NCBI GenBank assembly: GCA_000158155.1
Contig: DS999407.1
Span: 67,919 to 131,918, forward strand
Reading direction: 5' to 3'
Length of the DNA: 64,000 nucleotides
DNA from: a gamma proteobacterium NOR5-3
Lineage (GTDB): Bacteria > Pseudomonadota > Gammaproteobacteria > Pseudomonadales > Halieaceae
Shown here: in pieces, positions 24,292-34,225 of the stretch
How positions within the stretch are numbered: the first letter of the stretch is position 1
Layout: every line of letters begins with the position of its first letter
Made by a program: the position numbers and the translations under genes
Notes under the pieces: model-generated
What the model saw: only the letters and a program-made list of their open reading frames with translations
The model's database searches: none
What the model was told of the DNA's origin: nothing

Positions 24292-26001
24292 TCAGACTAG
24301 CTCTTGGCTGTGCATAGCGCTTTCCCGTTCCAGCTCCGCCTCCATTTGCTCTCGCATGACAAATTTCTGCGCCTTGCCGGTCACTGTCATCGGAAACTCC
24401 TGCACAAAGCGAATTTTTGTGGGTATTTTGAAATGGGTGATTTGTTCATGACTAAATTCCCGCAGTAATTTTTCGTCGAGGTCGGCGCCTTCCTGCAACT
24501 GGATCCAGGCGCATACCTCTTCTCCGTATTTCTCGTGGGGAATGCCGAATACTTGCACATCCTGGATTGCCGGGTGGGTGTGCAGGAACTCTTCCACTTC
24601 CCTTGGGTAGATGTTTTCACCACCGCGAATGATCATGTCTTTTGTTCGTCCTACCACCCTCACATAGCCGTCTTCGTCCATGATTCCTATGTCCCCCGAG
24701 TGCAGCCAGCCCTCACTGTCGATAGTCTCGGCTGTACGCTCCGGCTCATCCCAATAGGCGCTCATGACGGAGTAGCCCCGGGTGCAGATCTCGCCGCGCT
24801 CATTAATTGGTACAAGCTGGTTGTTCTCGTCGACGATTTTTGTCTCAAGGTGAGGTCCGGGCTTGCCTACAGTTTCGACACGTTTGTCCAAGGGGTCGTC
24901 GATTTCTGTCACATGACTAATTGGGCTTAATTCAGTCTGGCCATAGGCAATCAACACATCGTGCATGTGCATCCGCTCGATAACCTTGTTCATCACCGCC
25001 ACCGGACATGGCGCACCTGCCATGATGCCGGTTCGCAGTGATGTCAGGTCGAAGCCGTCAAACTGTGGGTGGTCCAGTTCAGCGATAAACATGGTCGGAA
25101 CCCCGTGCAGCACAGTGCAGCGCTCGGCCTGTACGGTTTCCAGGGTGGCTAGTGGGTCGAAAGACTCTCCGGGAAAGACGGCCGTTGCTCCGTGAGTAAC
25201 ACAAACGAGCGTGCCCAGCACCATACCAAAGCAGTGATACAAAGGGACAGGAATACACAACTTGTCCTGCGGTGTCAGGTGCATACTGACACCGGTGAAT
25301 ACTGCGTTGTTTAGTATGTTGCGGTGAGTGAGCGTAGCCCCCTTGGGGCTGCCTGTTGTGCCACTGGTGAACTGGATGTTAATCGCGTCATCCGCCTTCA
25401 GCTTGGCTGTCGCAGCGTCTAGCTGTGCGCTGTCCATGCCCGCAGCTTTGACGCGCACCGTGTCGAAGTTCAGCATGCCGGGGGTCAGGGCAGTACCCAT
25501 GCGGATCACAAATTCCAGGTGCGGCAGTTTACTGGAGCGCAGCTTTTCACCCTCTGGCAGTGAGTCCAGTTCTGGCGCCAATTGTCTCAGCATACCAAGG
25601 TAATCGCTGGACTTGAACGCATCAGCAGTGATTAGGGCTCGACACTGGGCCTTGTTGAGGGCGTACTCCAATTCGTGCAGGCGATAGGCTGGGTTGATAC
25701 ATACAAGGATGGCGCCGATGCGAGCAGTGGCGAATTGGGTCAGGCACCATTCCGCGCAGTTGGGTGCCCAGATGCCGACCCGATCACCTGGCTTGATGCC
25801 CAGAGCGAGTAGACCAAGGGCCAGTTTATCTATTTCCTCCACGTACTCTTTATACGTCCAGCGTATTTGTTGGTGGCGGACAACCAGTGCCAGGCGGTCG
25901 GGGTGAGCGTGGGCAGTGCGCGCGAGCACTTCGCCTATGGTCTCTTCCAGCAGTGGCGTGTCGGAAGAGGTCTGTCGGTAGCTGAGTGAAGGTTGGGACA
26001 T
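24292..26001 (-). CDS. Acyl-CoA synthetase (AMP-binding, fatty-acid CoA ligase type)
   Basis: A 569-aa member of the ANL superfamily that activates a carboxylic acid to its CoA thioester with ATP. The AMP-binding P-loop FTSGTTGSPKGATLTHRN lies near 210-227, YGQTELSP near 355, the hinge YVRVVGRTKDMIIRGGENIYPREVE near 445-470 and the C-terminal catalytic lysine in MTVTGKAQKF near 545. AAGGA precedes the ATG. The closest general class is medium- to long-chain fatty acyl-CoA ligases. The truncated flavoprotein follows in the same operon. Confidence 0.9.
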   Translation of the reverse strand: MSQPSLSYRQTSSDTPLLEETIGEVLARTAHAHPDRLALVVRHQQIRWTYKEYVEEIDKLALGLLALGIKPGDRVGIWAPNCAEWCLTQFATARIGAILVCINPAYRLHELEYALNKAQCRALITADAFKSSDYLGMLRQLAPELDSLPEGEKLRSSKLPHLEFVIRMGTALTPGMLNFDTVRVKAAGMDSAQLDAATAKLKADDAINIQFTSGTTGSPKGATLTHRNILNNAVFTGVSMHLTPQDKLCIPVPLYHCFGMVLGTLVCVTHGATAVFPGESFDPLATLETVQAERCTVLHGVPTMFIAELDHPQFDGFDLTSLRTGIMAGAPCPVAVMNKVIERMHMHDVLIAYGQTELSPISHVTEIDDPLDKRVETVGKPGPHLETKIVDENNQLVPINERGEICTRGYSVMSAYWDEPERTAETIDSEGWLHSGDIGIMDEDGYVRVVGRTKDMIIRGGENIYPREVEEFLHTHPAIQDVQVFGIPHEKYGEEVCAWIQLQEGADLDEKLLREFSHEQITHFKIPTKIRFVQEFPMTVTGKAQKFVMREQMEAELERESAMHSQELV

Positions 26002-26499
26002 TATTAGATTCCTTATTAGCAGCAGTCTGACACTAGAGATCGATAGCGATCACGTCTGGTCAAAAGGCGACAGAAAGCTATCAACGGGCGTCTTGGCTAG
26101 CCTGTCGCAAATTCGACGAAGAGGTGTCTTCAACAACTGTTTTTCAGGTAGTACACCCTTAGTGCTTTTGAAGATCTATTCTGCCTCCAGGAAAGGAACC
26201 GTTGTCTCAGCGGCCGCCTGATTGAATATCTCGATGGGTCATTTCAAGTTTCCATTGTTTGGCTGCAAGTGAAATCAATGCTTACTGTCCCGATCCACTG
26301 AGTTCAATTCGCTGTTGTAGGAGTTCTCTGGATGCGACTGTTGGCAAGATTTGGGGCAGGTCAGGAATTGATAATGGACTGTCGCGTATTGACTGGCAGC
26401 CATAGCAGTTTATCGATAGCCTCGTTCCATTGCTAACCACTATCAGGGAGCCAAATGAAGCTTGGCGTAGTGCTTGTTTAGACGAGCCAAGGACTGGGA
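26002..26499 (+). other. Intergenic region, nothing recognised
   Basis: About 500 bp between the acyl-CoA ligase start and the sulfatase remnant. Frames are short on both strands and no RNA, repeat or clear promoter was identified. It presumably holds the ligase promoter. Confidence 0.5.
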
Positions 26500-27110
26500 T
26501 TGGCTGTGTTTTGCATACTCTGCATGGCTACTTCGGCCACTGCTGCAAAACCCAACGTGGTGCTGATGCTGGGACGCTACCCGGTGCGTGCTGGCTTAGG
26601 AATTATCATTATCGGCGGCACGCCAAACACCTTGCAGGCAGATGAATTCACCCTTGCGGAGATGTTCAAGAGCCGAGCTTATGCCACGGGCATGACCGGC
26701 AAGTGGCACCTGGAATCCGAGGGCAAGGCTGGCCAACGCGACAGGGCTTTGATGAGTATCATGTCGGTGTGATCGAGACCAGCGATAGCACTCTGTATCG
26801 TGGACACATGCAGAGAGCCGGGGTTTCTGAAGCGACTATTTCTAAAACCGTGTTCTAAAACCGTGGCAATGATCTATGCGTCAGACGCCACTGGCGCGTT
26901 GCGGGCGGTCAGCGAGTACACGATATTCTCCCGACGCTCGCAACAATCATAGGCGCGGAGCTGCCCACTGATAGATTCCAGGACGGCGTGGACCAAAGTG
27001 ACTTTCTTCTGGGCAAGCAGGCCACGTCAAACCGGGAGCAAATCAATATCACCGCTAATAACGCCTGGGTATTCAGGCAGTATTTGCGGCTAAGACGGGC
27101 TGCGTTGAAC
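26500..27110 (+). pseudogene. Arylsulfatase pseudogene
   Basis: Pieces of a type I sulfatase remain in order but in different frames. There is a signal peptide followed by KPNVVLMLG, then RYPVRAGLG, ADEFTLAEMFKSRAYATGMTGKWHLE, then YHVGVIETSDSTLYRG, and near the end DGVDQSDFLLGKQ. The segment carrying the formylglycine cysteine (CxPxR) should lie between LMLG and RYPVR and has been deleted, so the remnant cannot be catalytic. It runs into the start of the SDR gene. This is clear gene decay next to an active catabolic region. Confidence 0.8.
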
Positions 27111-27174
27111 CCGAGCGATATAGCCAGCGCGCCTCAGCAGCCTGGGTTATTTAAGAACGAATGGGGCATCAGTT

Positions 27175-28020
27175 GTGACTAAAAAGTTTGTTGAAAAATC
27201 AGTTTTTATTACCGGCGCCGCCTCCGGCATTGGCTTTGAAACGGCTCTGGCGTTTGCCGGCGAGGGGGCGACGATTATTGGTACAGACATCAATCAGGCT
27301 GGCCTGGATGCTCTTAAATTAAAGATTGAAGGGATCGGTGCAGTCTGCCATGTACACCTGCTGGATGTTACCGATGAAGTGGCGTACCGAGCTCTGGTGA
27401 GCCAGCTGGAGGCTTCGAATCTAGTTCCCGACATCGTCATCAACAATGCTGGATTAGGCGTAATACGCCCGTTTCTTGAGACGAGTAGCGAGGATTGGCA
27501 GCTGACGCTGAGTATCAATGTTTTGGGTGTTGCTCTAGGTTGTCGTCTGTTCGGCGGCATTTGGCAACAGCGACGCATGCCGGGCCATCTGGTCAACGTC
27601 TCGTCGATGGCAGCTTTTACGCCGCTTGGGAATCTCTCTGCCTATGTCGCCAGCAAATATGCTGTCGAAGGGCTCAGCGAGGTTTTGGCTATGGAGCTGC
27701 AGGAGCTGGATATCAGTGTAAGCTGCGTCCATCCGGGGGTAATCAACACCCCCATCGTGCATCATGACGAGATGACGTCGATCGACCCAGTGCAGTTAGA
27801 ACGGCTTCAGCGTCATTACGTTGACGAGGGCGTGCACCCGAGTGTCGTCGCCACCGATATTGTAAACGGGGTGCACAACAAAGCCGGAACTATACTGTCG
27901 GGCAAGCAGGTGGGCGTTATTGCCCTATTGAAGCGGCTATTGCCGAGAAAGATGTATCGCAAGCTACTGATTAGCAACGGCCGAAAGATCGGATATATGT
28001 CTGAGAAAAAACACTCCTGA
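27175..28020 (+). CDS. Short-chain dehydrogenase/reductase (SDR)
   Basis: A 281-aa classical SDR starting at GTG. The cofactor motif TGAASGIG lies at about 14-21, an acidic residue follows beta-2 (GTDIN, suggesting NAD(H) preference), NNAG at about 90-93, and the catalytic Ser with YVASK near 157-161. A C-terminal extension ends in a basic, possibly membrane-associated segment (LLKRLLPRKMYRKLL), as in SDRs acting on lipids or steroids. The substrate cannot be read from sequence. Confidence 0.9.
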   Translation: MTKKFVEKSVFITGAASGIGFETALAFAGEGATIIGTDINQAGLDALKLKIEGIGAVCHVHLLDVTDEVAYRALVSQLEASNLVPDIVINNAGLGVIRPFLETSSEDWQLTLSINVLGVALGCRLFGGIWQQRRMPGHLVNVSSMAAFTPLGNLSAYVASKYAVEGLSEVLAMELQELDISVSCVHPGVINTPIVHHDEMTSIDPVQLERLQRHYVDEGVHPSVVATDIVNGVHNKAGTILSGKQVGVIALLKRLLPRKMYRKLLISNGRKIGYMSEKKHS

Positions 28021-28314
28021 TGTCGCAGCTTGTCAGCGAGTTGTAGTTTACGCCAGCAGATGCGAGCGGCTTAGAGCAAGTCGGCTCCCCGGAGCAGACG
28101 TCCATGTCCGGGACAATATGCTCGGCCCCAGTGCCAGAATTTGCTCATAGGCTGTCACTAGACGCGCCAGGTCCCGCCCCGCCTCGAAGCGGGCAGTCTC
28201 CATTATGATATGAAAGCTACCCAAGGAGGGGTTTTCGGTCAGGTCATTCGACGAGTTGGATCAATCAAATCGCGTCTGGTCGTTAATCCTTTGGATGGAG
28301 CGCCTGGCACCCCA

Positions 28315-30198
28315 TTAATCATGTTTATTGGGATCAATACAGATGAAGTTCCCTAAACCATCTTCGATCGCATAGGACGGCAAATTGGAATTGCTGGAAC
28401 ACACTTTTCCGTCCGTAGTAAATTCAAAATCTCGTAAATAGCTAACTTTGGTAGGCAGTGGGTAGCTAATGAATCTCTCGGTTTTTGGATTAAACGAAAA
28501 AACACGATCAGACATATTTGATGTGATCCAGATATGTCCCGAGTCAGGATGCACGTTTAATGCATAGGGTGTTTCATATTCTGTAGGTGATAACGTGGGC
28601 AAAGGGAAGTTTCTGAATGTTCTAGTTGTAGTATCGAGCTTCAACAGAACACCTTTCTCGAATCCTGGAATCCACAGGTTTCCCTCTTTATCGAAGCGAG
28701 GGCGACGGGGCCCAACATCGGGCGTATCAAATTCGTCTATTTCTAGTGTTACCGGGTCAATTCGCCCAACTTTGTTAGCATTGATTTTGACATACCAAAC
28801 GCTGCCATCAACGGGGTTGACGTCGATACCGTAAGGCATTGCCACTACTTTATAGCCGAGGTTTGCCCATTTATGGTGTGAAAGAGTCAGGTGCAGATTT
28901 TGTTTTGGAAAGAACGATGTAAACCATAGCAAATAGGGCATGTGAGAATCAGTAATCCACTGGCCAATGCTATCAACAGGCAAGTCAAGTAAATCTAATT
29001 GTTTGGTTTTAGGATCAAAAACACCGACTTGGTTAGACAGTGCTACCGTAAACCACATCCGCCCTTGCTGATCTTTTCGTATCGTATGCAGGTATAAAGA
29101 GTCACCGCCGACATCAAAAGTCTCAAACTCAAGGGTCTCTGGGTCATAGGACATTAATGTCGACGAAAGAGAATTGGTTAGCCACAGCTTGTTATCATCG
29201 CCTTCAGCAAAGCTGTGTGGACCATGTTTACCGGTAAAAACACCGACAGGAAGTTGCATGCCTGAAAAGTAGCCACCTTCAGGTAAATCGATGTCCGGCA
29301 TCTTAACGAACGTGATTTCTCCGGTTTCTCTGTCTAACTGCCAAATAGTATCTTTGCCTTCATCTGAGCCATATAAACGGCCATCAGAGCCAACACCGGC
29401 GTCGTGAATAAACGAGAGTGCATCACCGCTCAACCACTCTTCAATAACTGCATTAGGCAGTTCTTCTGAAACATCATAGGTTTGAATGACATCAACTGGT
29501 TTGCCATCAAATGCTGACGAAAGTGAGTTGACCACGGCTTTGTTCTCATCATCAGTGATCATCACCAGGTAGCCTTCCATGCGGTTAACCACTGCCTGCC
29601 ACTCATCTTTTGAGCGAGGGCGACGGGTTAATCCGTTACCAATTTGGTGACAGAAGAGGCATTGACTAATGAAGGTGCTTTTATCTTCTACACTGTCCCA
29701 GTTCAATGCTGCGGCGTGTGCAGAAGCGGTCAAGCTATCAGATACTTGCTGGGTGTCGGTTAGTTTTTCTGTTACGAAACTGACTTGAAGCTCACCTTTG
29801 TCGGCGATTGAGATTTCTTTGATAATGTCTGCGTGGTAAGGATTTCTGGCTCTTACGGTTAAATTTCCAACAAAGGTTAATGGCAGTTCGAAGCTTCCAT
29901 CGGGGTGCGTGTAGGCGGTTATCTTACGTTTTTTAGTTTGGTCAAAAGCCGTAATCAAGCCGCCGGAAATAGGTATCCCCGAAGCATTGGTGAATTGTCC
30001 CGATATAGTGCCTTTGCCTAATGTCGATCCTTTGTAAGCAGCCATATAGGTGCTCACTACGCCCTTCTCAATTTTTCCTTCAAGAATGTCGGTTCGGTGA
30101 CCGCTAAAAAAGCCATTGGGCGTTACGATTAACGTTACAACAATTGCGAGTATTGATAGTTGAACTTTTCTATTTTGAAGTACTGTCGCCAACTGCAT
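28315..30198 (-). CDS. Membrane-anchored heme-motif protein with Vgb-like beta-propeller
   Basis: A 627-aa protein in three parts. An N-terminal hydrophobic anchor (about 13-30) is followed by a carboxypeptidase-regulatory-like beta-sandwich (about 63-143: GTISGQFTNASGIPISGG, PDGSFELPL). A c-type heme motif CLFCH is at 180-184 within a short cytochrome-like helical region to about 235. A streptogramin-lyase/SMP-30-like propeller (about 255-620) has repeated WFT, LWI and IWIT blades. The combination suggests a periplasmic redox-linked lactonase or dehydrogenase-like sensor, but no activity is established. It is AT-richer than its neighbours, and AAGG precedes the ATG. Confidence 0.75.
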   Translation of the reverse strand: MQLATVLQNRKVQLSILAIVVTLIVTPNGFFSGHRTDILEGKIEKGVVSTYMAAYKGSTLGKGTISGQFTNASGIPISGGLITAFDQTKKRKITAYTHPDGSFELPLTFVGNLTVRARNPYHADIIKEISIADKGELQVSFVTEKLTDTQQVSDSLTASAHAAALNWDSVEDKSTFISQCLFCHQIGNGLTRRPRSKDEWQAVVNRMEGYLVMITDDENKAVVNSLSSAFDGKPVDVIQTYDVSEELPNAVIEEWLSGDALSFIHDAGVGSDGRLYGSDEGKDTIWQLDRETGEITFVKMPDIDLPEGGYFSGMQLPVGVFTGKHGPHSFAEGDDNKLWLTNSLSSTLMSYDPETLEFETFDVGGDSLYLHTIRKDQQGRMWFTVALSNQVGVFDPKTKQLDLLDLPVDSIGQWITDSHMPYLLWFTSFFPKQNLHLTLSHHKWANLGYKVVAMPYGIDVNPVDGSVWYVKINANKVGRIDPVTLEIDEFDTPDVGPRRPRFDKEGNLWIPGFEKGVLLKLDTTTRTFRNFPLPTLSPTEYETPYALNVHPDSGHIWITSNMSDRVFSFNPKTERFISYPLPTKVSYLRDFEFTTDGKVCSSNSNLPSYAIEDGLGNFICIDPNKHD

Positions 30199-30510
30199 TT
30201 TACGAACCTTGTGTTAAAAATCGCTTTAAGAAAAATCACCCCAAATCATCCCTGTGAGCCGAACGCTCATCCGTGGTGGTGGGGCATTCGGTGAGGCAGT
30301 CATTGAGCTCTTGCCTTCCAAGCTAGTGATTAAAGCCCACAGGAAAATTAGATGACACTGCCTTCAAAAACTGGTCATTAGGCGACGAGAAACAATCATT
30401 GAGTGCCTGCTCGCCTTTGTCGCGAATAGACAATTCTGATAATTCTGCCTATTCTGAGACTGTCGGGACGTCAGCGTTTTGATGACAACAATAAGGAAGA
30501 CAAACATTTT
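30199..30510 (+). promoter_or_regulatory. Divergent intergenic region
   Basis: Contains the promoters of the heme/propeller gene (minus) and the AraC gene (plus). Two similar stretches, around CAGTCATTGAG (30298-30308) and CAATCATTGAG (30393-30403), are repeated in direct orientation and could be AraC half-sites. This is only suggestive. Confidence 0.3.
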
Positions 30511-31578
30511 ATGGACCGCTCATCGCTACATTCACAGTTAGTCAGAGTTGCGGCTGTTCAGGGGATTGATGCGGCAATAAGACATTTTGACGCGGATGTT
30601 GATACGGTCTTTCGAGCTGCGGGTTTGGAGCAAGAAAGGTTCGAAGATGGCGATCAACTGGTTGCCCTGAGAGACCTAGGCTGCCTTCTCGAGCGGGCGT
30701 CCGTGGCTACTAATTGTCGGCTTTTGCCATTTTACCTCGCCGAAAATCAGGACCTTGCTTACCTGGGCACCTTTGGGCTGCTGTTGCAGACCTCAGATAC
30801 CGTCGGCCAGATGCTGCGCGAGATACAGGATTACCATCAGGTTCATGTGCAGGCCGCAACCTGGACGATGTCCAGATCCGGGGATACTGCATCACTCGAA
30901 TTTTGGATGGACTCACGGGATGTTACCCCGCAGCAGCGGCGGTTGTTGGTTGAGCTGGCGCTGGCTCAAGCGTACAAGCTCGTCGAGTTATTGGTGGGCG
31001 GGGACCCTTGTCTGAAAAAAGTTCGGTTGAATCACGAGTGCGGGCAGGAGCGTCAAGCTTACCGGCACTTCTTTCGCGCTCCCGTAGAATACAATGCAGA
31101 GGCAAATGGTTTAGATTTCCCTGAAGCTCTGCTAGATAAGCCTGTATCTCCCAATAACGGAGCGCTGCACGAATTGGTGCTCCAGAAGATATCTGGGGAT
31201 CTAAGTGACAGGCAGCAGGATCTAGCTCATGGGGTGAGTGTAATCATCAGGTCGCTGTTGCCGACCGGCCAGTGTACGGTGGAGCGTGTGGCGAGCTATT
31301 ACGCGTGTGACAAGCGCACTTTGCAGCGTTATCTGCGCGAGGAGAGTGATACCACTTACCAGGCGATACTAGATGATGTGCGCTTTAGCCTAGTTCAGAA
31401 TTATCTACTCGACTCGTCCATGTCGATGACGCAGCTGAGCTTTATCGCGGGCTACACCGACACCAGCAATTTTTCGCGCGCCTTCAGTAAGCGTTTCGGA
31501 ATGTCCCCGCGTCAATGGCGAAGTGAGCATGGCGCTGCGAAATCATCATCAGCCAACAGACGACGCGGTCCAGGCTGA
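30511..31578 (+). CDS. AraC-family regulator with Arabinose_bd-type sensor domain
   Basis: A 355-aa regulator. The Arabinose_bd-like domain spans about 20-205 (FYLAENQDLAYLGTFGLLLQT, RLLVELALAQ) and the AraC HTH about 240-340 (YACDKRTLQRYLREESDTTY, MTQLSFIAGYTDTSNFSRAFSKRFGMSPRQWR). It is divergent from the heme/propeller gene and directly upstream of the TonB receptor and amine-oxidase genes, which makes it the probable regulator of that locus. AAGGAAG is about 10 bases before the ATG. Confidence 0.88.
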   Translation: MDRSSLHSQLVRVAAVQGIDAAIRHFDADVDTVFRAAGLEQERFEDGDQLVALRDLGCLLERASVATNCRLLPFYLAENQDLAYLGTFGLLLQTSDTVGQMLREIQDYHQVHVQAATWTMSRSGDTASLEFWMDSRDVTPQQRRLLVELALAQAYKLVELLVGGDPCLKKVRLNHECGQERQAYRHFFRAPVEYNAEANGLDFPEALLDKPVSPNNGALHELVLQKISGDLSDRQQDLAHGVSVIIRSLLPTGQCTVERVASYYACDKRTLQRYLREESDTTYQAILDDVRFSLVQNYLLDSSMSMTQLSFIAGYTDTSNFSRAFSKRFGMSPRQWRSEHGAAKSSSANRRRGPG

Positions 31579-31779
31579 GCTCAGCCAATGAGAAGCGCTG
31601 TGTCGCTGCACCTTTAGGCGCTGTGAATTCTCACCCACCTACACCATAAGACCGATACCTGTCGTCAAATGACCGGCTCCAGGCCCGCGCTCCCAATATC
31701 TTAGTGATCCTACCTCGTTTGCTGGTGTCTACACGGCGTCTCGATGTGAGGCGACCACTAAAAAATAACGGAGAGCATT

Positions 31780-34143
31780 ATGATCCCTCACACTTTCAGA
31801 AAGAATGGAGTGAGTCTTCTGGTAGCAGCCAGCGCTTTTTATGGCTTAGCGGCCCATGCGCAGCTCGAAGAGGTGCTGGTCACCGCCCAGAAACGCACGC
31901 AATCCCTGCAGGATGTCCCCATGGCGGTATCAGCCATGAGTGGTGAGATGATGCAGAAAAACGGCATTGAAACCGTGGCGGATCTCTCGCTGCACATGCC
32001 TACGCTGGAAGTGAATACGACGACTTCTCCCGTATCGAATATTTATAGGATTCGTCGCCTGGGAAACCTGGCCAACGTGCCATCCGTAGAACCCGCGGTA
32101 GCGATCATGGTCGACGGGGCCTTTCGCGGAAGGCCGATTTTTGGCGCGGGTGACCTGTTTGACGTGGAGCGTATCGAAGTTCTGCGCGGCCCGCAGAGCA
32201 CGCTCTACGGCAAGAATGCGACCGCGGGTGTCATCGCGATTCACACCGCGGCTCCGGCAGAGGAGTTCGAATGGAAAGCGGAAATGACGGCGGGCAAAAT
32301 GGATGCGGGCGAAGACCCCTCGCTATTCCGTTTTAAGGGTGGGATATCCGGTCCCCTGACCGACACCCTGCGAGGCAGCCTGGGTGTTTCCGCATTGAAT
32401 CAGGATGAGCTCATGAGCGACGGGCTCGTCGCTCGCAACGGTGTATCCACCAATGAGAATGAACGTTTAGCGATCCGTGGTCAGCTTGCCTGGGATGCGA
32501 CCGACAAGCTGAGCATGCGGGGAATCTTCGGTAACGTGGAAATGGATAATATCGCCGGTACCGGCAACGACATCTTCTTCGACCAGAGCAGCATATTGTT
32601 CCAGGGTATTCCCGGTGTGCTTCCCCCGGTGCTCGAAACCGCCGCAGCGCTTGCGGTGGGAGAGACCGGGCAGTGTGGCGACAATGATCCGGCCAACTAC
32701 AAAGGCTGCCACCTGCAGGACGTGCGCACGGATGTCACCGCACGGGAATTCACCCTGTTGATCGATTACGGCTTCGATAATGGCTGGTCTCTGAACTCGA
32801 CCACCTCTTGGGACTGGTACGAATTTTCTGGAGCGCAAAACGACGTCGCACAGGTCTCCTCGTCGGTCCTGCGCTACAACCCGCAGCAGGAAAGTGAATC
32901 TATACAACAGGAGCTTCGTTTGAGCAGCGCCGGCGGCGAGGTGCTTGACTGGCAGGTGGGCGCGTTCTACTACAAGAACAAGTTCTTCTTCGGTGACAAG
33001 GGCAAATCCCCCATGTTCATGTCGGATGTCGACAGCGGCAACCCCTTGTGGGAGGCGATTCTGGGGATCCCCTGGGCCACCCCCGGCCAGAACGGTTTTC
33101 TGGACGGTCGCCAGGAGTCTGAATACATCGCGCTATTCGGTCAGGGCACATGGAATGCGACCGACAACTTTTCTGTGACCGCGGGTCTGCGCTGGCAGGA
33201 AGAAGACAAGGACATGTCCATTGACCAGGCCGCGACCGGGGGCGTCAGTGTAATCAGTGCATTGCTGAGTCCGGTCGCACTCGGCTGGACCGGTGGCGAG
33301 GACAGCCGGAGCGCGAGTGAAGTCACCTGGTCTATCAGCCCGCAATACAACATCAGTGACGACAGCATGGTTTACGCGACCGCGTCTCACGGTTTCAAAT
33401 CGGGTGGTTTCGATATCGGATTCGGCGCTGCACCGGCGGATGGTCGGGAGTTCGAGGACGAGGAACTTATGCACTATGAACTGGGCATAAAGTCCGAGTT
33501 GCTTGATGGCAACATGCGCCTGGCGGCCAGTGTGTTCTACACCGACATTGAAAACTATCAGGATCCTTTGTTTGTCGGCGGACAGTTTGTGATTCGTAAT
33601 GCCAAAAGCACCGAGTTGAAGGGCGTGGAACTCGAGGGCACCGCTCTTCTTAGCGACAGGCTGACGGCGGACTTCGCTATTTCCTATGTCGAACTGGAGT
33701 ACGACGAGTACACCGAGGGCGGCTGCTTCGGCCAGATACCCGTAGGTGGCGTACCCAATGGAACCAACGGTGGTTGTGACCTGAGCGGGCAGACTCCGGG
33801 TAATGCGCCCAGAACCAAGGCCAATCTCGGGCTGACCTGGGAAGACGATGTGAGCTGGGGTACCTACTACCTGGGCGGCAACGTCGCCTATACTGACGAC
33901 TACAAGACGACCCAGTCCGCGCATCCTGATCTGGAGCAGGACGATTACTTCTGGCTGACCCTGCGTGCGGGCGCGCGTTGGGACCGCTATGAAGTAGTGG
34001 CCTGGATGGATAACGCGACTAATGAAGAAGTCGTAACTTTTGCGGCACCCCTGAGTCTGGTTGATAGCCTGGGCGACCAGTCCTTCCAGACGTTCCTGCT
34101 GGCGCCGCGTTCCTATGGCCTTACATTCCGGGTGAATTACTAG
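31780..34143 (+). CDS. TonB-dependent outer-membrane receptor
   Basis: A 787-aa receptor with a signal peptide ending near LAAHAQ and a TonB-box-like EEVLVTAQKR. The plug (about 35-165) contains AVAIMVDGAFRGRP and VERIEVLRGPQSTLYGKNATAGVI, and the barrel runs to a terminal LTFRVNY. GGAGAG precedes the ATG. A Rho-independent terminator follows its stop, so the downstream oxidase genes are either transcribed by readthrough or from their own promoter. It is probably the outer-membrane entry for the substrate of the genes that follow. Confidence 0.93.
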   Translation: MIPHTFRKNGVSLLVAASAFYGLAAHAQLEEVLVTAQKRTQSLQDVPMAVSAMSGEMMQKNGIETVADLSLHMPTLEVNTTTSPVSNIYRIRRLGNLANVPSVEPAVAIMVDGAFRGRPIFGAGDLFDVERIEVLRGPQSTLYGKNATAGVIAIHTAAPAEEFEWKAEMTAGKMDAGEDPSLFRFKGGISGPLTDTLRGSLGVSALNQDELMSDGLVARNGVSTNENERLAIRGQLAWDATDKLSMRGIFGNVEMDNIAGTGNDIFFDQSSILFQGIPGVLPPVLETAAALAVGETGQCGDNDPANYKGCHLQDVRTDVTAREFTLLIDYGFDNGWSLNSTTSWDWYEFSGAQNDVAQVSSSVLRYNPQQESESIQQELRLSSAGGEVLDWQVGAFYYKNKFFFGDKGKSPMFMSDVDSGNPLWEAILGIPWATPGQNGFLDGRQESEYIALFGQGTWNATDNFSVTAGLRWQEEDKDMSIDQAATGGVSVISALLSPVALGWTGGEDSRSASEVTWSISPQYNISDDSMVYATASHGFKSGGFDIGFGAAPADGREFEDEELMHYELGIKSELLDGNMRLAASVFYTDIENYQDPLFVGGQFVIRNAKSTELKGVELEGTALLSDRLTADFAISYVELEYDEYTEGGCFGQIPVGGVPNGTNGGCDLSGQTPGNAPRTKANLGLTWEDDVSWGTYYLGGNVAYTDDYKTTQSAHPDLEQDDYFWLTLRAGARWDRYEVVAWMDNATNEEVVTFAAPLSLVDSLGDQSFQTFLLAPRSYGLTFRVNY

Positions 34144-34160
34144 GTCTGCGGACCTCTTTC

Positions 34161-34197
34161 GGCCGGCTGAACCTGTGAGGCTCAGTCGGTCTTTTTT
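34161..34197 (+). terminator. Rho-independent terminator after the TonB receptor
   Basis: GCCGGCTGA pairs with TCAGTCGGT (one G-U pair) across an 11-base loop, followed by a C and six T residues. It lies 18 bases after the receptor stop and 29 bases before the next start. Confidence 0.75.
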
Positions 34198-34225
34198 ACA
34201 TGAGCCAAGCACTGCCGGGTGACCT

